Numbered from the stretch's first letter, positions 18,571 through 27,890 are shown. The stretch is 64,000 nt of DNA from Clostridium pasteurianum (GCF_001705235.1 NZ_MCGV01000001.1:372001-436000), one strand, 5' to 3'. Translations and numbers: made by a program. Notes: generated by a model not told the origin, from the letters alone.

Positions 18571-19040
18571 AGCTTTTCCTCCGCTTCTCTTATCTTCTTT
18601 TTAATAATTATAGATTTCTCTTGAAAATTCTTTTTAGTTATTATAACTCTTAAACGCCCTACTAACTTTTTTCTGGCTTCAATGAGTTCATTTCCTTTTT
18701 TTAATTTTTCAAATTGAATACTTGATACTTTTTTAGGTATATTTAGTTTCGTAAACGTAGAAGCTATGTATCCCTGAGATTTATAATAGGCTCTGTCTAC
18801 GTATATAGAACCTCCAATAATCAAGATAACAACCACAAGTAAAGCAATATTTACCTGCTTACTCTTTTTTATAAAAAGATCCGCATTATTTATAATAAAT
18901 CTTCTATATTTCTTTTTTTGAAACTCAATTTCCTCATTAACTATTTCATTAATTTTATCTTTGCTTAAGGGTTCACTACAATTTAAACACTCAAAGCTTG
19001 TAAATGGATTCTTATTACCACACTTTTTACATTCCCACAT
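18561..19040 (-). CDS. Zinc-ribbon protein with one membrane helix
   Basis: The 159-residue protein begins with a zinc ribbon (WECKKCGNKNPFTSFECLNC, Cys 4, 7, 18 and 21). A Lys/Glu-rich helix follows, then one membrane segment (about 66-84, NIALLVVVILIIGGSIYV) and a basic, helical C-terminal region of about 75 residues. It lies 13 bases after the 315-residue gene and overlaps the four-helix gene. Topology suggests the zinc ribbon faces the cytoplasm, where it could bind nucleic acid or the operon's soluble proteins. Function unknown. Confidence 0.65.
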   Translation of the reverse strand: MWECKKCGNKNPFTSFECLNCSEPLSKDKINEIVNEEIEFQKKKYRRFIINNADLFIKKSKQVNIALLVVVILIIGGSIYVDRAYYKSQGYIASTFTKLNIPKKVSSIQFEKLKKGNELIEARKKLVGRLRVIITKKNFQEKSIIIKKKIREAEEKLWD

Positions 19041-19053
19041 AATATCAATTCCT

Positions 19054-20001
19054 TTAACTTAATTCATCGCTTAAACTTAATGCATACTTATCAATGTCAT
19101 CTCGTAATTCAATTTCTTCTGTGTACTCATCTTCCTCATTCACTTCATAATCCAGATTAAATCTACTTATTACATGCTTTAAGTATTCAAAGTGAGCATC
19201 ATCTCTTACAATATAATAAGTTGTATCACAGTTAATTGATTTCAAATAATTACAATTACTAAGAGAAATTGATATTGGCTTCCATATAATAGTAGGTACC
19301 TTTTTTTCTTTATTGAAAATACGCCCTTTTAGTATAATCATTGGGTCTATAAGATTTTCAAATTCAACTGCATAAGCTCTAGTATAACGAAGTGTTGAAG
19401 TTTTTACATCTATGATTTCCTTTATATTCTTATCTAAGACACCAATTTCAGCATGCTTGTACTCATCTAATCTATTTGTAATTTCATTTTTAACCTTTTC
19501 ATCTACCTCTATTATTTTTTGAGGAACTGCTGTGTCACCTTTGAAGTTAGCTCCCTTAAAAAGTTTGTCCTTTCTCTGCTCCAGTTCATGTCTTATTATT
19601 GACCCTGTTACAGCGTCAAATTCAATTTCCTTAACCACCTCATAAATAACATGATTAATTCTTTCCTTTAAAGATATTTGTCCAAGTTCTGTAAGCTTTC
19701 CGTCTTTTATGTGCTTATAAGCATTTTCCTCAAGAGTAAGCATTTTTCTAACAAGCTTTTTATCTAACGCCGTAACTTCATTTATAGCCTCTGCTGTATG
19801 AAGCCCCGCATCATAAAGCTTTAATATAAGTAATTCTATTGATTCAAATTCTGCTCTGGTATACTCTAAAGCTTCAACATTTGCTATAGAAATAGGACAG
19901 TAGAATAAACTCATATATTTTAGCTTTCCTGCCTTAAACAGCTCAGGACAGCTATTCTGAAAATTAATTAAATCTTCTTTTTTGTAATCTTCCTGATTCA
20001 T
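19054..20001 (-). CDS. Unknown protein of the kinase-helicase operon
   Basis: The 315-residue soluble protein has no membrane helix. An acidic opening is followed by a helical stretch that resembles a winged helix (about 50-110: ELLILKLYDAGLHTAEAINE, then VTALDKKLVRKMLTLEENAY). The middle is charged and helical. A beta-rich C-terminal third has YYIVRDDAHFEYLKHVISRF and ends in an acidic tail. I see no HKD phospholipase-D motif, no nuclease motif and no Walker box. It starts 15 bases after the helicase stop behind GAAGGGATAG, so it is surely co-transcribed. It may recruit or regulate the helicase. Confidence 0.65.
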   Translation of the reverse strand: MNQEDYKKEDLINFQNSCPELFKAGKLKYMSLFYCPISIANVEALEYTRAEFESIELLILKLYDAGLHTAEAINEVTALDKKLVRKMLTLEENAYKHIKDGKLTELGQISLKERINHVIYEVVKEIEFDAVTGSIIRHELEQRKDKLFKGANFKGDTAVPQKIIEVDEKVKNEITNRLDEYKHAEIGVLDKNIKEIIDVKTSTLRYTRAYAVEFENLIDPMIILKGRIFNKEKKVPTIIWKPISISLSNCNYLKSINCDTTYYIVRDDAHFEYLKHVISRFNLDYEVNEEDEYTEEIELRDDIDKYALSLSDELS

Positions 20002-20016
20002 ATTCTTCTATCCCTT

Positions 20017-23000
20017 CTAATTTAAAATTTCCTTTGACAGCACAAACTGCCCCTTTCCATTCTTAACTTCACTTACAAAATAGCCCATAAACTTTGCATA
20101 ACCCTTTTCACTTTGGTTTGGAACTTTTTTACCCTTTTCATCTAATACCTCATATTCACAGGTGGTTAAAAAATCCATATCTCCTATTACTATCATCTGG
20201 TTCTTACATCTTGTAAAGGCAACATTTAATCTTCTAAGCTCCTTCATAAAACCAATTCTAGGCTGCTTACTTTCTTTTTTATAATCACTTCTCGTTGAAC
20301 TATATATAATGAGCTTTCTTTCTTGACCTTGATAGCTGTCCAAGGTTGCAGCCATACTTACAATTTCTTCATCTGTTAATGAATAAACCTTTCTTCTAAG
20401 AACCTTCCGTATGTTAGCTACCTGCTTACTATACGGAGCAATTATACCAATCTCAGAGGAACTTAATGCTCCTGAGGTAATTATCCTAAAAATAATATTG
20501 CCTATTAAGTCACTTTCATAATCATTTATGTATCCACCACCTGCAGCAGGCTTTTCACATCTTTTTTCTTTATCACCATCACTTGTACTTATTACAACTA
20601 ATGGTCTATCAAATATTTCACCACATATGGATTTCATATTTTCCTTGCTTGCAACGGATTCATAATTATCCTCATAAAACTTATGTGAAATAATACTTGC
20701 AATTTCAGAGGGCATCCTGAACTGTATTCCTAAGAGAGTCTTATTTTCCTTAGGTAGTGCTTCATTTTTATACAAATATTCAAAAAAACTTTCCTTTAAT
20801 AGTTCCATAGAAACTCCATCAATTTTACAAAGCTTAGCCACCTCATCATTTACAATAGGTGGAATTTGCAGGTAATCTCCCAGCAGAAGATTTTTCTTTG
20901 CTCTTGTCATTGGGACAATAATATTATGAATTTGAATCTGCCCTGCCTCGTCTATTATTGAAACATCAAATTCCACTTCTGAAAACTTTCTGTTACTATT
21001 TATTCCTATACAAGTAGCTCCTACAACATCAGCACCTTCAATTAAGATATTAGTCATTATTTCATTTCTTTTTTCCTCCAATGCCATGTCCCATTCACTA
21101 ATTGCACTTTTTAATTTACTTATGTTTTCTACAGACTCAAGGCACCTATTTTTAAAATTTTTTACATCTTCCATACACTGCGTTATATTTTCAAATTTAA
21201 AATTACAGTTAAAACTATCATATGGAAGGGTATATTCCATACTCAAAGTCCCATTACACCTTATCTTGTCCTTAATTTCAACTAGCTCATTCTTATACTT
21301 AATAAATTCCTCATCCTTTAATTTTTTCTGAAATTCAAAAGATATTCTATTGTACTCTTCCACCGAATAATCGTATTTTTTGTTTTGTTCTTTTATATCT
21401 GAATTTAACTTTGAAATATCCTTTTTAACTCCTAAAGAAATTGGAATTCTTAAAAATCTAATGAATATATTTTTCTTCTTTGTTTCAGAAATGTATATAT
21501 ATTTCTTTGCTCTTGCATCCATCAATATTTCTATATCTTTTTTACACTCATTAATATTTTCAAATAAAACACTTAAATCCATTAAATAATTATTTAAATT
21601 TTTATAACAATAGGAAATCTCATCAGCAATACTCTTATAACCCTCTAGCAGTCTATAATCAACTTCTGAAAGTTCTATGAGACACCTAAGCTTTTCAAGA
21701 TCCACTTTATATTTGTCCTGATTTTCACTGAAAGTTTTCTTATAGCTTAAATATAGTTTCTCACTCTGATTTTCTGGCATAAATTCCTTTACATTATCCT
21801 GAATCATCTTTTCATTGCCAATGCGGATTATTCCTATATTTTTGTTCTGGGCTATTCTTTCTAGAACGTTGTCTACAGCCTTATTATTTTGAGAGGATAC
21901 AAGAACCCTCTTCCCTATTTTTGTATAATAATCTATCCATGCCACAATAACCGTTGTCTTCCCCGTTCCAGGCGGACCTAATACTAACTGGATATCTTTG
22001 GTTTTGATGCCCTTTTCAATTGCCTCCATCTGAAAAACATTTGGAGCAAACTCCCCTTCCTTAGGATGCTGAAGCTTATCTTTAAACTCCTCTAAGTAAG
22101 GTACATTCTCCTCGTAGCCTTCTGTTTCAAATTTATTAAAGGTTTTGTACATGTATTTTGATTTTATTTTGAATCTCTCTATATCACTTAATACTTTTTC
22201 CCTAACCCTTCTCTGAACTGTATTGTACTGAAGATATATTCTACCGCTGTCTGGTATCTCTGAGTCATTAAATTCAGATGAAAAGCTAATTTCAACTAAA
22301 GTATTTTCCTCTTCAGACATTACACTTACAATTACACCATTTAATAATTTTCTTTCTCCATCTTCCCCAAAATTCACAGTTTCAACACTAATTCTCACAT
22401 CGGGTCTAAATATTTTTTCATCATAGACAACACAATTGAAAACATATGTGGTGTTATTTAAAGAAGCTCCTGTTGTAGTTGACCTTTTGCCCACATAAAC
22501 AAGAGAATCCCCTGAAATAATTTCAACTTTTTCAGCTTCATCCTCATAATGTGTATAGTCCCTAATTGGATCTAAAATATTCTTTCTGAAGGACCTTCCA
22601 ATTTCATAAGAGTTTTCATCTTCGCTGCCGCTGTTTTCAAAATACTCCCTAATATTTCTATCCATGAATTCAAAGTAATCCTGTGGCATTTCCCAATCTT
22701 CATCACTCATTGAATCTGGATATTCGAAATATGTTTTTTCATCTTCATATACTGTTTGAAGAATTACCATGACTTTATTTCTTGGAACTAAATTTAATAT
22801 AGGTTTGTTATAAATATACTCCTTAATATGTTTCTTTTTAATGTCATATTCATTCATCACTGCAATCACATGAAAAGAATTTCTCTCGCTTCTCATACAT
22901 ACTAAGAGATATTTTTTCATTAATAATACAAATTTATAATCATTATCTGACTTTTCAAAAAGACCCATTACAAGTGCTTCTGAGTTCACTAATTCTTCAA

Positions 23001-23115
23001 TTACTGCTTCAATAATCTCTAAATTTTTCACCCTGACTCTATCACCAATGAATATTTTTAGAGTTTCCTCCACATCAAACCATTCATTAGAATATAAATT
23101 AATTGTGTTCTGCAT
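20017..23115 (-). CDS. Large superfamily 1 helicase (COG1112-like, DNA2/UPF1 type)
   Basis: The protein has about 1032 residues. The N-terminal 350 residues are novel to me. The helicase core follows: Walker A LVLGPPGTGKTTVI (about 382), SSQNNKAVDNVL (motif Ia), an inserted coiled-coil region (about 450-690), motif II IIDEAGQ (about 721), LLGDYLQIPP (motif III), motif V ATLDSYQGQE (about 943) and motif VI RRLNVAFTRCKNQMIVIGD (about 975). This layout is AAA_11/AAA_12. Such helicases unwind RNA or DNA and occur in defence systems such as Mokosh. I choose the ATG at 23115 (GAGTGAGG upstream); a GTG at 23127 is also in frame. The start lies inside the preceding 44-codon gene. Confidence 0.85.
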   Translation of the reverse strand: MQNTINLYSNEWFDVEETLKIFIGDRVRVKNLEIIEAVIEELVNSEALVMGLFEKSDNDYKFVLLMKKYLLVCMRSERNSFHVIAVMNEYDIKKKHIKEYIYNKPILNLVPRNKVMVILQTVYEDEKTYFEYPDSMSDEDWEMPQDYFEFMDRNIREYFENSGSEDENSYEIGRSFRKNILDPIRDYTHYEDEAEKVEIISGDSLVYVGKRSTTTGASLNNTTYVFNCVVYDEKIFRPDVRISVETVNFGEDGERKLLNGVIVSVMSEEENTLVEISFSSEFNDSEIPDSGRIYLQYNTVQRRVREKVLSDIERFKIKSKYMYKTFNKFETEGYEENVPYLEEFKDKLQHPKEGEFAPNVFQMEAIEKGIKTKDIQLVLGPPGTGKTTVIVAWIDYYTKIGKRVLVSSQNNKAVDNVLERIAQNKNIGIIRIGNEKMIQDNVKEFMPENQSEKLYLSYKKTFSENQDKYKVDLEKLRCLIELSEVDYRLLEGYKSIADEISYCYKNLNNYLMDLSVLFENINECKKDIEILMDARAKKYIYISETKKKNIFIRFLRIPISLGVKKDISKLNSDIKEQNKKYDYSVEEYNRISFEFQKKLKDEEFIKYKNELVEIKDKIRCNGTLSMEYTLPYDSFNCNFKFENITQCMEDVKNFKNRCLESVENISKLKSAISEWDMALEEKRNEIMTNILIEGADVVGATCIGINSNRKFSEVEFDVSIIDEAGQIQIHNIIVPMTRAKKNLLLGDYLQIPPIVNDEVAKLCKIDGVSMELLKESFFEYLYKNEALPKENKTLLGIQFRMPSEIASIISHKFYEDNYESVASKENMKSICGEIFDRPLVVISTSDGDKEKRCEKPAAGGGYINDYESDLIGNIIFRIITSGALSSSEIGIIAPYSKQVANIRKVLRRKVYSLTDEEIVSMAATLDSYQGQERKLIIYSSTRSDYKKESKQPRIGFMKELRRLNVAFTRCKNQMIVIGDMDFLTTCEYEVLDEKGKKVPNQSEKGYAKFMGYFVSEVKNGKGQFVLSKEILN

Positions 23116-23233
23116 CTTTATCCTCACTCTTTTGAATTTCTAAAGGCAGATTATAAAATTTTTCTTTAAAATCCCCTAAAAGTTCACTAAGATTTTCTTT
23201 GTCTGTTTCATCAAGAACCTCTTCTATCTTCAT
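23099..23233 (-). CDS. 44-residue acidic protein between kinase and helicase
   Basis: This short gene starts at ATG 23233, overlapping the kinase stop as ATGA, and ends at 23099, 17 bases inside the helicase gene. The product is acidic and helical (MKIEEVLDETDKENLSELLG, then DFKEKFYNLPLEIQ, then a charged tail). A GGAGAAATAA ribosome site precedes it. Overlaps at both ends argue that it is translated. It could be an adaptor or a kinase substrate, though it has few Ser/Thr. No family recognised. Confidence 0.6.
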   Translation of the reverse strand: MKIEEVLDETDKENLSELLGDFKEKFYNLPLEIQKSEDKDAEHN

Positions 23234-24093
23234 TTATTTCTCCTTCTGCTCTTTAAAGCATAAAAAAGAGCTCTTTCAAGTTCCTCACCATTTCTATATC
23301 TATTCTTAGGCTGGCGACATAAACATTTCTTTAGTACCTTGATTATTTCATCGCTCATATTTTTATTGTAAGCCTTAAATTCAGGTACAGTTTTCCATTC
23401 TACATCTTTTGAGGTTTGTCTTAAATCAGTTCCGATCCTAATCCTTTTTCCTGTTAACATCTCAAAAGCAATAAGTCCCATAGCAAAAATATCTATTCTA
23501 TCATAATTTGTACCAAGCTTTCCGTACATTTGCTCTGGAGCCTCATATCCCGGTGTCCCTATTCCCCTTGTGGTTGCTTTAGCTGAAATTCCAAAGTCAA
23601 TAATATATACACTTTGGCTTGTACTTCCATAATTTTTTACAATAATATTTTGCGGCTTCAAATCCTTATGCTGAAGATATGGTACTTTGTGTATCTGTCC
23701 TAAGGTTCTGCTTATCTGTATTAATAGTTTTATATTGCCGTTAATTACACTGTAATCTTCATATTTACCTTCATTGTCTTTTATGATTTCATTCAAAGTT
23801 ACGCCTTCAATATACTGCATAACCATAACAAGCTTTTTTTCTCTAAAATCATCGTAATAATCGTAAAGTGAAGGAACATTATCAGCCACTGCTTCTACTT
23901 TAATAAGCGCCCTGCATTCATTTATAAGGGATTTTTTTGTATCATTATTATAGCCAATTATTTTTATCCCCACTATTCTATCTAAATTAACATCAAGAGC
24001 TTTATAGAATACTGTATTATTCTTTTCCTGATTATAAATTGTACTTATAATTACATATGTCTTATTATTTCGAAACGTAAGTGTCTTAGGCAA
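23230..24093 (-). CDS. Serine/threonine protein kinase (soluble, Hanks type)
   Basis: The 287-residue protein is a bare kinase domain with no membrane helix or PASTA repeats. It has VGIKII with Lys44, the catalytic loop HKDLKPQN with Asp144, DFG at 166-168 and GTPGYEAPEQ at about 179-188. The remaining C-lobe (DIFAMGLIAFEMLTGK) is complete, so it should be active. The Gly-rich loop is poor and HRD is HKD. It overlaps the upstream pseudokinase gene by 8 bases and the 44-codon gene by 4. It probably phosphorylates products of its own operon, such as the helicase, after some trigger; that role is inferred. Confidence 0.88.
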   Translation of the reverse strand: MPKTLTFRNNKTYVIISTIYNQEKNNTVFYKALDVNLDRIVGIKIIGYNNDTKKSLINECRALIKVEAVADNVPSLYDYYDDFREKKLVMVMQYIEGVTLNEIIKDNEGKYEDYSVINGNIKLLIQISRTLGQIHKVPYLQHKDLKPQNIIVKNYGSTSQSVYIIDFGISAKATTRGIGTPGYEAPEQMYGKLGTNYDRIDIFAMGLIAFEMLTGKRIRIGTDLRQTSKDVEWKTVPEFKAYNKNMSDEIIKVLKKCLCRQPKNRYRNGEELERALFYALKSRRRNK

Positions 24094-25384
24094 GGTTCTC
24101 CATCTCCTCTTTGGAAGCTTCTAAAAATTCTTCTAATGAAGGCTTTTCCGCTAAACTATTTTCATATAATCCTTCTAAAAAATCCAAATAATCATCACTG
24201 TATTTATCTTCTAAAATATCTGTATCCAAACTAGCAGTACTGAAATCTCCCATGTTCATCCAAATAAGAAGTACCCCAACAGAATAGACATCAACTTTTT
24301 CCCAATCTACTTCATTTATGTCCTCTATCAAATTTTGTCTTATCTCAATTGGAGCAAATGCATTAAATTCACTTGTATCAAATAATTCAGTATTAACAGT
24401 AGGAACATCTTCATCTTCTTTTATTATTTTAGAAGTTTCAAAGCATCCAAGTTTTACATCATATGAAGTCTTCTTTTTCAAAACAAATATGTATTCAGGT
24501 CTTATTCTTCTATGGTGTATCTTTGTATCATCCACAACATTTTGAATTGATATTAATCCTTCAATAAGCTTTATTACAATATATAATGCATCTTTGCTGC
24601 TTAAGTTTAACTTTTCCCTGTCTCTTAAGGATACAGCATTTTCATGAATACAGTATTTGATATAATAAAATTCACACTCTCTAGATGTGTTTTCTATTTC
24701 TCCTCTTATTATTCCCCTCGGACTATCATGCATTCCATACCATAATTCATCCATAATGACATTATCCCTCGTCTTAAATGCATTGGAATCTTTTTTAAAA
24801 CATCTTACATAATACCAATTGTATTTATTGTTGTTTTTTTCCATGCAAATGTAATTATACCTTCCATCTGAAGCCTCAAAGCTCTTCCTTTCAATTTTCT
24901 TAACAACCTCACAAGTACTTATTGGCAGTTCATCAATATCTAGTTTCTTAGCCTTAACTTTTCCCATAAATATATCACTTGCAGCTTCATAAAGGTTTTT
25001 AACAAGTTTTGTAGCTTGCCCTACTGATGCATCCTTAACAATTATGTATTCTCCATCTTTTTTTGTTCCGATATGTACTATAGAATTTGCTTCTCTTCTT
25101 ATGGAATGTAATAAATCCTTAGCTTTGCTGCTAATAAAACTTTTTTCAAAGCAGTAATCTATTTTTCCAATCAAATTATCTAATTTTAATAGCCTTTTAT
25201 TCATATCATTAAGAAATATTTTATGATCAGCTAAAACCGAGATTGCTAGAATTTCAATTGCCTTTCTACAGTTAATTGCACTTTCATTTGGGCTAACCCT
25301 TGAAGCAATCTCTGCATCTCTACATAATTTATATAAATTATCCTTATCATAAGTTTTTACATCCTGCAATATATCAAAATACAT
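24086..25384 (-). CDS. DUF4145/HEPN-like domain fused to a pseudokinase
   Basis: The protein has about 432 residues. The N-terminal 140 form a helical DUF4145-like domain (AEIASRVSPNESAINCRKAI, later LLHSIRREANSIVH). Arg97-x6-His104 fits the R-x4-6-H motif of HEPN ribonucleases. The C-terminal 260 residues have a kinase fold without catalysis: HRRIRPEYI replaces HRDLKPEN, so the catalytic Asp is lost, and GCFETS stands where DFG should be, but VDVYSVGVLLIWM of the C-lobe remains. It is the first gene of the operon. I take the ATG at 25384 behind GGGGGAAG; a GTG at 25402 is possible. It may sense a trigger or act as an RNase effector held by the partner kinase (inference). Confidence 0.72.
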   Translation of the reverse strand: MYFDILQDVKTYDKDNLYKLCRDAEIASRVSPNESAINCRKAIEILAISVLADHKIFLNDMNKRLLKLDNLIGKIDYCFEKSFISSKAKDLLHSIRREANSIVHIGTKKDGEYIIVKDASVGQATKLVKNLYEAASDIFMGKVKAKKLDIDELPISTCEVVKKIERKSFEASDGRYNYICMEKNNNKYNWYYVRCFKKDSNAFKTRDNVIMDELWYGMHDSPRGIIRGEIENTSRECEFYYIKYCIHENAVSLRDREKLNLSSKDALYIVIKLIEGLISIQNVVDDTKIHHRRIRPEYIFVLKKKTSYDVKLGCFETSKIIKEDEDVPTVNTELFDTSEFNAFAPIEIRQNLIEDINEVDWEKVDVYSVGVLLIWMNMGDFSTASLDTDILEDKYSDDYLDFLEGLYENSLAEKPSLEEFLEASKEEMENLA

Positions 25385-25611
25385 ATATTTCACTTCCCCC
25401 ACTTATTAAATTTTTTATTCTTTATAAGCTTGCATTTCTGGTTGAGATAAGCTAAAAATTTTCAAATATCAATTGGCATGATTTTGTACTACAGATATAT
25501 CAAAACAATTATATATACAAATTCATTTATATATAATACTACAGAATATCATTATTTTCCTTTATTTTTGTCACAGTAATTCATCCATTTTTATTCCCAT
25601 ACAAGACAAAA

Positions 25612-25636
25612 TTCCCCAAGCCATAAACTTGGGGAA
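25612..25636 (-). terminator. Terminator after cytX
   Basis: A perfect 9-bp GC-rich stem (TTCCCCAAG with CTTGGGGAA) has a 7-base loop, and ATTTTGTCTTG follows on the minus strand. It ends the thiD-cytX transcript. The rest of 25385-25702 is AT-rich DNA that must hold the promoter of the kinase-helicase operon; I could not place it. Confidence 0.75.
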
Positions 25637-25702
25637 CATAAAACTTTAATTTCAGTATATATTTTAAATAAACGCTAATTTCAACAACCTTTTAAGCATG
25701 TC

Positions 25703-26878
25703 CTAATTTTTCTTAATTACATCTGTTATCTTGCTAAATACTACACACACAAATGTTGTTATCAACATATCAGGCAGAGTACTTCCAATAGCAGTATCCA
25801 CATGCATAAGTATCCTATACAATATAAACCCTAGCAGCCATATAATAAGATTTTTAACATTAAATTTCAGTTCAAAGCAATCCTTTTTCAGTATAAAATA
25901 ATCAGCTATTTGTACCGCAATCATTGGTGCAAATACGGAGCCTATTAGGTACAAAAAATCAGTAATATTATCCATTGGATAAATAATGGCTGCAATAGTT
26001 CCTATAATTGTTATAATTATTCCTGCATATTTGCTGCTTACCTTATTTGATATAGCTTCCAGAGAAACACCTGCAGAAAATGCATCCATAAATGTAGTAG
26101 TTACTGTAGAAAGTATAATTATTAAGAGTCCAGCAATACCCGGTCCTGCTTTAACCATTATCTCTGCAATATCACCTTTACCTGCATAAAGTACGGCTCC
26201 CATTCCTATGATATACATCCATGAGCTCACTATACCATACACTATTACACTAACCGAAGTTGCTTTAACTGGCTTTTCTGCTTCCCTCGTATAATCACTT
26301 ATAAGCGGCAGCCACGATAAAGGCATTGCTACCGCAAGCTCTACAGCCGCACCAAAAGTAAGAGTACCTTTAGGTATTATTGGAGCAGAATTTCCAAAAA
26401 AAATCCCTTTACACAGCCAAAGCGTTAATATAAATAAAGCAGTTATAGCAGCATAATTTAATTTTTCAAGATTATTTACGCCAATCCGTATCCATAAGAT
26501 AATGAGAATTCCAATAACAATATCCCATATCCAGGTTGTGGAACCCATAATCCCTTTTGCTGCAATAGCTCCATCATATATCATAATTGCCGTCCAACCC
26601 GCTAACTGCACAACATTTAGCAGTGAAAACAATATACTGCCCTTCTGTCCAAAGCTCATCTTAACAGTTTCCATGGCGCTTTTCCTTGTTCTGCCTCCAA
26701 TAAATCCTGCGAGAAAAAGCATACTGCATCCTATAATGTGACCTATTATTATAGCTTCAATACCTTTTTTTAATCCAAGGGGTGCAAAATATGTGCCTGT
26801 AAGTATTTCGGCAATAGAAACTCCGGCACCAAACCATATTAATCCATTATTTAGCACAGAAGTTTTTTTATTTTTCAT
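25703..26878 (-). CDS. cytX: Hydroxymethylpyrimidine permease CytX (NCS1 family)
   Basis: The 391-residue membrane protein has about 12 helices and is similar to cytosine/thiamine-precursor permeases (FGAGVSIAEILTGTYFAPLG near the N-terminus, WLPLISDYTREAEKPVKATS near 195). It overlaps thiD by 11 bases. In thiamine loci this family imports hydroxymethylpyrimidine, which ThiD then phosphorylates, so the pairing supports the name. It is slightly shorter than typical NCS1 proteins. General cytosine uptake is the alternative. Confidence 0.85.
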   Translation of the reverse strand: MKNKKTSVLNNGLIWFGAGVSIAEILTGTYFAPLGLKKGIEAIIIGHIIGCSMLFLAGFIGGRTRKSAMETVKMSFGQKGSILFSLLNVVQLAGWTAIMIYDGAIAAKGIMGSTTWIWDIVIGILIILWIRIGVNNLEKLNYAAITALFILTLWLCKGIFFGNSAPIIPKGTLTFGAAVELAVAMPLSWLPLISDYTREAEKPVKATSVSVIVYGIVSSWMYIIGMGAVLYAGKGDIAEIMVKAGPGIAGLLIIILSTVTTTFMDAFSAGVSLEAISNKVSSKYAGIIITIIGTIAAIIYPMDNITDFLYLIGSVFAPMIAVQIADYFILKKDCFELKFNVKNLIIWLLGFILYRILMHVDTAIGSTLPDMLITTFVCVVFSKITDVIKKN

Positions 26879-27683
26879 GTATTGGGCCTCCTAAATACTC
26901 ACCTTTAATGTCAAAAGCATGATTCATAGGACCACTGCCGCTGCCAAGGTCAAGCATTGCACTGAGAGCACCTGATATATATAGTTTTGCTTTTTCAATT
27001 GCAGTATCAAGATCATAACCTTTTGCCAGATTTGATGCTATAGCACTTGACAAAGTACATCCTGTTCCATGAGTGTTTGGATTGTTAATTCGTTTTCCAT
27101 TAAACCATTTGAAACTTCCCCTTCGATACAGAAGGTCATTTGCATCATTTAACTGATGTCCTCCCTTACACAGCACTGCACAATTATATGTATCGCTTAT
27201 GCTTTTAGCTGCCTTTATCATATCATCAGCTGTTTTAACTGGTATTCCTGACAGGACTTCTGTTTCCGGAATATTCGGTGTAAGTACATCAGCAATTGGC
27301 AATAAATACTCTTTAAGAGTGTCTATAGCATCATCGCTGATGAGCTTTGCCCCACTAGTTGCAACCATAACAGGATCAATTACAATATTTTTTGCTTCAA
27401 ATTTCTTGAGTTTTTGGGATATGGTCTTTATAAGTTCACTTGAGGATACCATACCTATTTTCACCGCATCCGGGTAGATATCGCTAAACACAGCCTCAAG
27501 CTGTTTCCCTAAAAATTCAGAAGTTACATCCATAATTCCAGTAACGCCGGTAGTATTCTGTGCAGTAAGTGCTGTTATTGCACTCATGGCATACACACCA
27601 TTAGTGAGCATAGTCTTAATATCTGCTTGAATTCCGGCGCCTCCGCAGGAATCACTGCCTGCGATTGTTAATGCTGTTTTCAT
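26868..27683 (-). CDS. thiD: Hydroxymethylpyrimidine (phosphate) kinase ThiD
   Basis: The 271-residue ribokinase-like enzyme phosphorylates HMP and HMP-P to the pyrophosphate for thiamine synthesis. Hallmarks are MKTALTIAGSDSCGGAGIQA at the N-terminus, AITALTAQNTTGV, VIDPVMVATSG (about 110) and NPNTHGTGCTLSSAIA with the catalytic GTGC (about 212). I start it at the ATG at 27683 behind GGAGGAAATAT. The frame stays open upstream to 27866, but that extension resembles no kinase and lies beyond the family N-terminus. It is separated from thiE by repeat copy C, yet both lie on the same strand. Confidence 0.93.
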   Translation of the reverse strand: MKTALTIAGSDSCGGAGIQADIKTMLTNGVYAMSAITALTAQNTTGVTGIMDVTSEFLGKQLEAVFSDIYPDAVKIGMVSSSELIKTISQKLKKFEAKNIVIDPVMVATSGAKLISDDAIDTLKEYLLPIADVLTPNIPETEVLSGIPVKTADDMIKAAKSISDTYNCAVLCKGGHQLNDANDLLYRRGSFKWFNGKRINNPNTHGTGCTLSSAIASNLAKGYDLDTAIEKAKLYISGALSAMLDLGSGSGPMNHAFDIKGEYLGGPIHEK

Positions 27684-27890
27684 ATATTTCCTCCATTCTT
27701 CCGCATTCTCTGCGGCAATAAATTGCATTAATTTTATATAGCGACAGAAGGTGGTGCCCCCAATCTGCCGCAATAGTATTTTAGGAACATTAAATAAAAC
27801 ACTATTACTTCGCTTGAGAGAAAAACATGGTAACTTTTTCTCCGTTCCACTACAAAAAATAATCATTATATATTATAAAAATTCACGTCT

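Noticed and set aside
19054-20001. The unknown operon protein as a Mokosh-type phospholipase-D nuclease
   Set aside because: No HxK(x)4D motif is present anywhere in the protein; only a possible winged helix is visible.
27700-27800. A second TPP riboswitch before thiD
   Set aside because: GGGGGCACC is present, but the CTGAGA and ACCTGAT...GGATAATGCC...GTAGGGA blocks are missing; only an imperfect hairpin remains.
27684-27866. N-terminal extension of ThiD by 61 residues
   Set aside because: The extension has no kinase-family similarity, and a good GGAGG ribosome site precedes the family-conserved start at 27683.
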